Made by a program: the position numbers and the translations under genes. Below the pieces are notes generated by a model. It had not been told where the DNA came from. It saw only the letters and a list, made by a program, of their open reading frames with translations, and did not search any database. DNA of 11,503 nucleotides from Proteiniphilum sp. (GTDB lineage Bacteria; Bacteroidota; Bacteroidia; Bacteroidales; Dysgonomonadaceae). The stretch spans positions 1-11,503 of the forward strand of contig JAENWZ010000040.1 of NCBI GenBank assembly GCA_016649795.1. Direction: 5' to 3'. Of the stretch, positions 6,400 to 11,503 are shown piece by piece (positions within the stretch are counted from its first letter, which is position 1; each line of letters starts with the position of its first letter).

Positions 6400-7366
6400 T
6401 GTAAGTATTGCAGGCGGAACGGGATACACGGCAGGTGAGCTGTTGCGCATCCTGCTCAGTCATCAGGAAGTAAACATAGAGTCGGTGATCAGCACCACCT
6501 CCGTGGGTATGCCTGTTGCGGAGATGCACCGTGATCTGCTGGGAGAGACCGATCTGGTCTTTAGCGACAGATTCAGCAATCCCGATCTTATCTTCCTCTG
6601 CCTGGGACATGGATTATCACGTACCTTCCTGGAGGATAACGATGTTCCTGCAAACTGTAGGATCATTGATCTGGGAAACGATTTCCGCGTCGAACCTCTT
6701 TTTGGTGAGAGGGAGTTTGTTTTCGGATTGTGTGAACTGAACAGGGAGAGGATCCGCACGGCTGATAATGTTGCCAATCCGGGCTGTTTCGCCACATCCA
6801 TCATGTTGGCGCTGCTGCCGCTGGCAGAGAAGAACCTGTTGAAGGACGAGATCCACGTGCATGCGATCACAGGCTCTACCGGTGCAGGCAAGAGACCGGG
6901 CGAGACCACCCACTTCAGCTATCGCGACAACAATATCTCGGTCTATAAACCTTTCACACACCAGCATCTGACAGAGATAGGCAACACATTAATAAGCGCG
7001 GGAAACAGTGAACTTCCTCAGATCAACTTCGTCCCTGTGCGGGGTGATTTCACCCGGGGCATTTTCGCCAGCGTATATACCAAATGGGATGGTGAGATAT
7101 CAGAAAAAGAAGCGGTTGAACTCTACAAAGCGTTTTACGCCACCTCTCCCTTTGTGTTTGTTTCTGATAAATCGATAAGCCTGAAAGAGGTGGTCAACAG
7201 CAATAAAGGATTGCTGCATATTGAATTACATAACGGTTATATCCATATCACCTCCATCATCGATAATCTGGTAAAAGGGGCATCGGGACAAGCGGTACAG
7301 AATATGAACCTGATGTTCGGGCTGGAGGAGACGACAGGGCTGAGACTCAAGGGAAGCGCTTTTTGA
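6392..7366 (+). CDS. argC: N-acyl-gamma-glutamyl-phosphate reductase
   Basis: ArgC of 324 residues. It reduces N-acylglutamyl phosphate to the semialdehyde with NADPH, the third step of the pathway; here the acyl group is probably succinyl. The N-terminal Rossmann motif is IAGGTGYTAGEL (6-17). The catalytic cysteine is C132 in NPGCFAT, followed by GSTGAGKRPGE (161-171), and the conserved His is in HQHLTEI (190-196). The start overlaps the last 8 bp of argG. After the stop comes a 175-bp gap, the longest within the operon, which holds a repeat-like spacer and a foldable element, so expression of argD onward may be adjusted separately from argC. Confidence 0.96.
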   Translation: MINVSIAGGTGYTAGELLRILLSHQEVNIESVISTTSVGMPVAEMHRDLLGETDLVFSDRFSNPDLIFLCLGHGLSRTFLEDNDVPANCRIIDLGNDFRVEPLFGEREFVFGLCELNRERIRTADNVANPGCFATSIMLALLPLAEKNLLKDEIHVHAITGSTGAGKRPGETTHFSYRDNNISVYKPFTHQHLTEIGNTLISAGNSELPQINFVPVRGDFTRGIFASVYTKWDGEISEKEAVELYKAFYATSPFVFVSDKSISLKEVVNSNKGLLHIELHNGYIHITSIIDNLVKGASGQAVQNMNLMFGLEETTGLRLKGSAF

Positions 7367-7420
7367 CGATTTGAAGATGTGATGATTTGGTGATTCGGAG
7401 TTGTGATGATCAGCAAATCG
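7367..7420 (+). repeat. Low-complexity GAT-rich spacer after argC
   Basis: Immediately after the argC stop, variants of GATTTG, GATGTG and TGATGAT recur with roughly 7-8 bp spacing up to about 7411. The stretch carries no ORF or promoter. It resembles in style, though not in sequence, the heptamer tract after argF'. Confidence 0.4.
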
Positions 7421-7435
7421 GAAAATCAATAACTG

Positions 7436-7522
7436 AACTTTCGCATGTCTCTCGATTATAGCTAAATATTTCGACTGTCGCTGTTTAGCTCTATACCCTT
7501 AACAGGGATACTTGCGAAAGTT
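7436..7522 (+). ncRNA. Foldable 87-nt element before argD, possible cis-regulatory RNA or palindromic repeat
   Basis: AACTTTCGCA (7436-7445) and TGCGAAAGTT (7513-7522) form a perfect 10-bp stem that can extend by two pairs past a T-T mismatch. Inside it are two further hairpins. P2 pairs AGCTAAA (7460-7466) with TTTAGCT (7484-7490), plus TAT/ATA beyond a 2-nt bulge, and has a CGA-CTG-TCG tip (7472-7480). P3 is CCCT-TAAC-AGGG (7496-7507). P3 starts directly after P2, giving a three-way junction. The closing stem ends 19 nt before the argD ATG, close enough to affect ribosome access. Either a structured mRNA leader or a short inverted-repeat DNA element would fit. No known riboswitch family is recognised, and the strand is assigned only from the direction of the operon. 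Confidence 0.45.
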
Positions 7523-7541
7523 AAATCAATAAAAAAATAAA

Positions 7542-8669
7542 ATGAAACTTTTCGATGTTTATAGTCTATGGGATATTGAGCCGGCAGGTGCATCAGGTTG
7601 CACGGTATGGAACAAAGAGGGAACAGAATATCTTGATTTTTACGGCGGTCATGCGGTAATCTCTATAGGGCATTCCCACCCGCGATATGTGAAAGCCCTG
7701 CAGGAGCAGGTAGAGAAGATAGGCTTCTACTCTAACTCGGTGCAAAACTCTTTGCAACAAGAGCTGGCTCAGAAACTGGGCGATCAGAGCGGTTATCCCG
7801 ATTACTCCCTCTTTCTCTGCAATTCGGGTGCCGAGGCGAACGAGAATGCCCTAAAGCTGGCATCGTTCCACAGCGGTAAAAAACGGGTGATCGCCTTCAG
7901 TGAGGCATTTCACGGCCGCTCTTCGGGAGCAGTTGCCGTAACAGATAATCCCGCTATTCAATCACCTTTCAACAAGGGTCATAAAGTCACCTTCCTGCCG
8001 CTGAACGATATAGAGGCGGTAAGAAAGGAATTCGGTAAAGGCGACGTTGCCGCTCTCATCATTGAAGGGATACAGGGTGTGGCAGGCATCTATCTGCCCG
8101 AAATCAGCTTCCTGCAGCAGCTGGAATCACTTTGCAGGCAGCACAATGTTGTGTTGATACTGGATGAGATTCAGTCGGGTTACGGCCGCACAGGCCAATT
8201 CTTTGCGCATCAGGCTTCGGGGATTCAACCTGATCTGATCACAACAGCCAAAGGGATGGGGAACGGATTCCCTATTGGAGGGGTGCTTATCTCCCCTATA
8301 TTCGAAGCAAGAAAAGGGATGCTGGGCACCACCTTCGGAGGGAATCATCTGGCATGCGCCGCTGCCATCGCGGTACTAGATGTGATGAAGGAGGAGTCAC
8401 TCGTAGAGAACGCCGAAATAATGGGCAGTTACCTGATAAAAGAGTTGACAGCTATCGACGGCATCGAGGAGATCCGCGGTCGCGGGCTGATGCTCGGCAT
8501 CGACTTTATGCCTCAATTCGCCGGTATACGTAATCAACTGCTGTTCGAATACCATATCTTTACCGGTGGTGCGAAAAACAACGTCATGCGACTATTGCCA
8601 CCGTTATCGGTATCGAAAAGTGAGATTGACCGTTTTATAGTAGCGCTGAAAGAGGCAATTAACAAATAA
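7542..8669 (+). CDS. argD: N-acylornithine aminotransferase (class III, PLP)
   Basis: ArgD of 375 residues. It transfers an amino group from glutamate to N-acylglutamate semialdehyde, giving N-acylornithine; succinylated substrates are likely here. It shows the class III fold signatures: NSGAEANE (94-101) for PLP phosphate binding, EAFHGRS (121-127), LDEIQSGYGRTG (207-218) with D208 near the PLP nitrogen, and the PLP lysine K237 in TTAKGMGNG. The C-terminal RGRGLMLGI is also conserved in the family. The start is ATG 7542, preceded by an A-rich stretch typical of Bacteroidota initiation sites. The gene follows the foldable element by 19 nt and precedes argF' by 25 nt. A gamma-aminobutyrate aminotransferase would be the other reading, but context and length favour ArgD. 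Confidence 0.95.
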   Translation: MKLFDVYSLWDIEPAGASGCTVWNKEGTEYLDFYGGHAVISIGHSHPRYVKALQEQVEKIGFYSNSVQNSLQQELAQKLGDQSGYPDYSLFLCNSGAEANENALKLASFHSGKKRVIAFSEAFHGRSSGAVAVTDNPAIQSPFNKGHKVTFLPLNDIEAVRKEFGKGDVAALIIEGIQGVAGIYLPEISFLQQLESLCRQHNVVLILDEIQSGYGRTGQFFAHQASGIQPDLITTAKGMGNGFPIGGVLISPIFEARKGMLGTTFGGNHLACAAAIAVLDVMKEESLVENAEIMGSYLIKELTAIDGIEEIRGRGLMLGIDFMPQFAGIRNQLLFEYHIFTGGAKNNVMRLLPPLSVSKSEIDRFIVALKEAINK

Positions 8670-8694
8670 GAGTGATCGACATAAAACAAAAAAT

Positions 8695-9648
8695 ATGAAG
8701 CATTTTACTTCCGTACAGGATATTGGCGACCTGAAACAGGCACTGGAGAAAGCAAAACAGGTGAAAGAGCATCCTTTTGCCGATCAGGAGCTGGGCAGAA
8801 ACAAGACAGTGATGCTGATCTTCTTTAACTCGAGCCTCCGCACCCGTCTCAGTACCCAAAAAGCGGGGATGAACCTCGGCATGAACGTGATGGTGCTCGA
8901 CATCAACCAGGGTGCATGGAAGCTGGAGACTGAGAGAGGCGTGATCATGGATGGCGATAAGCCGGAACATATTCTGGAAGCGATCCCGGTGATGGGATCC
9001 TACTGCGATATCATCGGCGTACGCTCATTCGCTCAGTTTGAGAATAAAGCGGATGACTACAACGAAGTGATTCTGAATCAATTTATTCAATATTCAGGGA
9101 AGCCTGTATTCAGCATGGAGGCGGCTACACGCCACCCTTTGCAGAGCTTTGCCGACCTGATCACCATCGAGGAGTACAAAATGAGAGAGCGACCCAAAGT
9201 GGTACTTACCTGGGCACCCCACCCACGCGCATTGCCACAAGCGGTACCCAACTCGTTCGCCGAATGGATGAACGCTGCGGATTTCGAGTTTGTGATCACC
9301 CATCCCGAAGGGTATGAGTTGGACGAGCAATTTGTCGGTGACGCCATCGTGGAATATGATAAAGAGAAGGCCTACAGAGACGCTGATTTTGTCTACGCGA
9401 AGAACTGGGCAGCCTACCGTGACCCCAACTATGGCAGGGTGTTGAGCACTGACCGTGACTGGACTGTAGATGCCAAAAAGATGGCGCTGACCAACAATGC
9501 ATACTTTATGCACTGTCTGCCGGTACGCCGCAATATGATTGTGAGCGATGAGGTGATAGAGAGCAGCCGGTCTATCGTGATTCCCGAAGCAGCCAACAGG
9601 GTGGTTTCGGCACAAACGGTGCTGAAAGAGATACTGCTGACGATGTGA
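8695..9648 (+). CDS. argF': N-succinylornithine carbamoyltransferase
   Basis: A 317-residue transcarbamylase that moves the carbamoyl group from carbamoyl phosphate onto an N-acylated ornithine. The carbamoyl-phosphate motif reads SSLRTR (46-51), with RHPLQSFADL at 146-155 and HCLPVRR at 273-279. The loop DGDKPEHILEA (86-96) places Pro at residue 90. In the literature I recall, Pro at this place marks the Bacteroides fragilis succinylornithine enzyme, while the Xanthomonas acetylornithine enzyme has Glu there. This is therefore not an ordinary ornithine transcarbamylase, and it fixes the chemistry of the whole operon: citrulline is made still carrying its acyl group. The start is ATG 8695, 25 bp after argD. 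The last codons run into a heptamer repeat tract. Confidence 0.93.
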   Translation: MKHFTSVQDIGDLKQALEKAKQVKEHPFADQELGRNKTVMLIFFNSSLRTRLSTQKAGMNLGMNVMVLDINQGAWKLETERGVIMDGDKPEHILEAIPVMGSYCDIIGVRSFAQFENKADDYNEVILNQFIQYSGKPVFSMEAATRHPLQSFADLITIEEYKMRERPKVVLTWAPHPRALPQAVPNSFAEWMNAADFEFVITHPEGYELDEQFVGDAIVEYDKEKAYRDADFVYAKNWAAYRDPNYGRVLSTDRDWTVDAKKMALTNNAYFMHCLPVRRNMIVSDEVIESSRSIVIPEAANRVVSAQTVLKEILLTM

Positions 9649-9744
9649 GATGTGGGATCTGAGATGTGGGATCTGAGATGTGGGATCTGAGATCTGAGAA
9701 TTAAGAATTAAAAGCTGAAAGCTGACTGCTGAACGCTGAACGCT
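9647..9744 (+). repeat. Tract of 14 consecutive heptamers between argF' and argB
   Basis: Starting in the argF' stop codon, 98 bp divide exactly into 14 heptamers. All 14 end in T, and all but one begin with three purines. The first six alternate GAGATGT and GGGATCT (a 14-bp unit three times, 9647-9688). Then come GAGATCT, GAGAATT, AAGAATT, AAAAGCT, GAAAGCT, GACTGCT and GAACGCT twice. The sequence drifts gradually from unit to unit while the 7-bp phase is kept. There is no clear ORF or promoter. The following 27 bp to the argB start keep a similar flavour (GGGATCT, GGATGTGGAG). Confidence 0.8.
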
Positions 9745-9771
9745 AATGGGATCTAGGATGTGGAGAATAGG

Positions 9772-10557
9772 ATGATGAAAAAGAAAGAGACGCTCTCGAT
9801 CGTAAAGATTGGAGGAAATATTGTAGATAATCCCGAAGCATTGAAGGCGTTCCTTTACGATTTTCATAGGCTGGAAGGACGAAAAATGCTGGTACACGGA
9901 GGAGGTGTGATGGCATCAAAAATGGCGTCACAGCTGGGTATCGAGACGAAGATGGTGCAGGGACGCCGTATCACCGACGAGGAGACGCTAAAGCTGGTGA
10001 CCATGGTCTATGCCGGGTGGATCAATAAAAATATTGTAGCATCACTGCAACAGATAGGGTGTAATTCCATCGGGCTCTCAGGAGCCGATGCGAACACAAT
10101 TCCCTCAGTCAGGCGCTCTCCCGAACCGATTGATTTCGGTTTCGTGGGTGACCCCAATCCGGAAAAGATTAATGCAACTTTTCTTTCTCAACTGATAGAA
10201 AGTAATATTACTCCCGTCTTTTGTGCAATCACACACGATGGCCATGGCTCGCTGCTGAACACCAACGCGGATACCATCGCATATTCAGTGGCAACGGCGC
10301 TTTCGAATCAATACGACACATCACTCTACTATTGTTTCGAAAAAAAAGGAGTTCTGAGAGATCTGAATGATTCGAAATCGCTTATTCCATCAATGACCAG
10401 AGCGGAGTGTGAGAAATACAAACAGCAGGGAATCATCGCAGACGGAATGATACCAAAGCTCGATAATTCGTTCAGAGCGATAGAGAATGGGGTTTCGAGG
10501 GTGATTATTCTGCACGCGAAGAACTTACTGAAACAACAGGGTACGGTTTTACTATGA
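9772..10557 (+). CDS. argB: N-acylglutamate kinase
   Basis: ArgB of 261 residues, an amino-acid kinase that phosphorylates the gamma-carboxyl of N-acetyl- or N-succinylglutamate. The N-terminal VKIGGN (11-16) holds the ATP-binding lysine K12. VHGGG (41-45) and GRRITDEETLKLV (64-76) are the substrate-binding signatures, NTNADTIA (163-170) is a second conserved stretch, and GMIPKLDN (225-232) holds the second catalytic lysine K229. The length matches the non-elongated ArgB type, without the N-terminal helix linked to arginine feedback. I chose ATG 9772 because GGAG lies 6 nt upstream; ATG 9775 or GTG 9760 are alternatives. In this operon the acyl group is probably succinyl. Its stop overlaps a small Arg-rich ORF. 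Confidence 0.95.
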   Translation: MMKKKETLSIVKIGGNIVDNPEALKAFLYDFHRLEGRKMLVHGGGVMASKMASQLGIETKMVQGRRITDEETLKLVTMVYAGWINKNIVASLQQIGCNSIGLSGADANTIPSVRRSPEPIDFGFVGDPNPEKINATFLSQLIESNITPVFCAITHDGHGSLLNTNADTIAYSVATALSNQYDTSLYYCFEKKGVLRDLNDSKSLIPSMTRAECEKYKQQGIIADGMIPKLDNSFRAIENGVSRVIILHAKNLLKQQGTVLL

Positions 10558-10628
10558 GAAGAGGAGTACTGCGATCGAATAGAAACGAGGATCCCGATTA
10601 TAGGGACACTCCATTGACGGAATCATAA
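10554..10628 (+). CDS. Small Arg-rich ORF coupled to argB (24 codons, doubtful)
   Basis: ATG 10554 overlaps the argB stop in an ATGA arrangement and opens a 24-codon frame ending TAA at 10626-10628. Five of the 24 residues are Arg, starting MRRGVLR. It sits in the 146-bp gap before argE. An arginine-rich short ORF before the next arginine gene could act as a leader, but its length and position also fit chance. No family is recognised. Downstream, TGCAG (10629-10633) and CTGCA (10654-10658) could pair just after its stop. Confidence 0.2.
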   Translation: MRRGVLRSNRNEDPDYRDTPLTES

Positions 10629-10703
10629 TGCAGTGGAAATCCCGCAAGGCGCGCTGCAGGAATACGAGTGAGGGGTAACTGAAAGGTAAAGGAAATAGAA
10701 TTC

Positions 10704-11503
10704 ATGAACAGGGAATACAGAGACAGTGCGACAACGTTGTTAAGTGAGTTGGTTTCGATTCAATCTTTCTCGGGTGAGGAGCATGTTAGATGTGATTTTC
10801 TGACCGGGATTTTCAACGGGAAAAATATCAAAACAGAGCGGTTGGGAAATAACCTGATTGTACGAAACCGGCATTACGACAAGTCGAAACCGACACTGAT
10901 GCTCAACTCTCATCTCGATACAGTACAACCCGTTGCAGGATACACTTTTGACCCTCTAAATCCTCCCGTTTCAGACACCTGCATCTACGGTCTGGGCAGC
11001 AACGATGCCGGAGCCAGCGTGGTTGCTTTGATGCAGACATTTCTGCACTTCTACGATAAGCCACTTCCTTTTAACCTGCTGCTGGCGTTATCGGCCGAAG
11101 AGGAGAATTCAGGTCCTGACGGTATGCGGCTGCTATGGCAGAAGCTTTCGGATGAGGTGGATTTGGCCATTATCGGTGAACCGACCGGTATGAGAGCGGC
11201 AATCGCTGAAAGGGGACTACTGGTGATTGATGCTGAGGCCAAAGGGATAAGCGGACATGCAGCACGCAACGAGGGGGTGAATGCGCTCTACATAGCACTG
11301 GAGGATATCGTTACGCTGCGATCGGTGCCATTCGACAGGATATCACCCTCCATGGGTGAAGTGAAGCTGACAGTGACACAAATCAATGCCGGCACGCAGC
11401 ACAATGTTGTGCCTGACAGATGCAGCTTTGTGGTGGATATCCGCCCCACGGAACAATATAGCAATAGTGAGATCATGGATATTCTTAAACCTCTGGTGAA
11501 TAG
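10704..11503 (+). CDS. argE: M20 family deacylase, ArgE type (partial, cut by right edge)
   Basis: The first 266 codons of a zinc-dependent M20 peptidase-family deacylase. Visible metal and catalytic residues are H70 and D72 in SHLDTV, bridging D101 in GLGSNDAG, the catalytic pair E132-E133 in AEEENSG, and E159 in GEPTG. SGHAARN (183-189), at the start of the lid/dimerisation domain, supplies H185. The C-terminal metal His is beyond the window. In a pathway with an N-succinylornithine transcarbamylase the expected substrate is N-succinylcitrulline, giving citrulline for ArgG; a DapE-type desuccinylase is the near alternative by sequence, but context favours arginine synthesis. ATG 10704 is chosen because an in-frame TGA at 10680 closes off longer starts, and AAAGG lies upstream. 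Confidence 0.88.
   Translation, partial: MNREYRDSATTLLSELVSIQSFSGEEHVRCDFLTGIFNGKNIKTERLGNNLIVRNRHYDKSKPTLMLNSHLDTVQPVAGYTFDPLNPPVSDTCIYGLGSNDAGASVVALMQTFLHFYDKPLPFNLLLALSAEEENSGPDGMRLLWQKLSDEVDLAIIGEPTGMRAAIAERGLLVIDAEAKGISGHAARNEGVNALYIALEDIVTLRSVPFDRISPSMGEVKLTVTQINAGTQHNVVPDRCSFVVDIRPTEQYSNSEIMDILKPLVN

Noticed and set aside
6463..6967. Two antisense frames over argC (148 and 116 codons)
   Set aside because: They oppose a clear argC frame with all its motifs, and their compositions look like shadow translation.
9760..9771. GTG start for argB adding four residues
   Set aside because: It is possible, but GGAG is correctly placed for ATG 9772, and the family's N-terminus begins shortly before the VKIGG motif.
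9094..9897. Long antisense open frame (267 codons) across argF' and the repeat tract
   Set aside because: It lies opposite a well-supported gene, and part of its length comes from the 7-bp periodic tract, which stays open and gives a repetitive peptide. It has no recognisable domain.
10592..10606. TCCC / GGGA hairpin between argB and argE
   Set aside because: A 4-bp stem with a 7-nt loop is expected by chance and has no T-run or other support.

Overview
The window looks like the chromosome of a member of the Bacteroidota, most likely order Bacteroidales. The evidence is the parA-parB-DUF5683-transglycosylase gene order, an arginine operon carrying an N-succinylornithine-type transcarbamylase of the Bacteroides fragilis kind, weak Shine-Dalgarno sequences, and promoter-like elements of the Bacteroidota type (TTTG / TAnnTTTG). 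The genus cannot be fixed from sequence reading alone.

Minus-strand half (about 1-4176, read right to left). A KamA-family radical SAM/PLP aminomutase has its own good promoter candidate. A short AT-rich gap with a weak terminator-like hairpin follows. Then comes a tight chromosome-partition and envelope cluster: parA, parB, a DUF5683 membrane protein, and the first 48 codons of a secreted protein that is probably a lytic transglycosylase and runs off the left edge.

Divergent intergenic region (4177-4594). It holds the aminomutase promoter and structured leader on one strand. On the other it holds a probable arginine-operon promoter, a 21-codon leader ORF with tandem arginine codons, and a GC hairpin.

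Plus-strand half (4595-11503): an arginine biosynthesis operon in the order GNAT acyltransferase - argG - argC - argD - argF' - argB - argE (cut by the right edge). All genes point the same way; the first three overlap. The transcarbamylase has Pro at position 90, the residue reported to select N-succinylornithine over N-acetylornithine. The route is therefore best read as a succinylated one: glutamate to N-succinylglutamate (GNAT candidate), kinase (ArgB), reductase (ArgC), aminotransferase (ArgD), carbamoylation to N-succinylcitrulline (ArgF'), desuccinylation (ArgE), then ArgG. ArgH is not in the window.

The most unusual material is non-coding or regulatory. It comprises an 87-nt element between argC and argD that folds as a possible three-way junction closed by a perfect 10-bp stem, the arginine-codon leader ORF, a 98-bp tract of 14 consecutive heptamers after argF', and a small Arg-rich ORF coupled to argB. 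The aminomutase also lacks both aspartates that bind the lysine side chain in true lysine 2,3-aminomutase.
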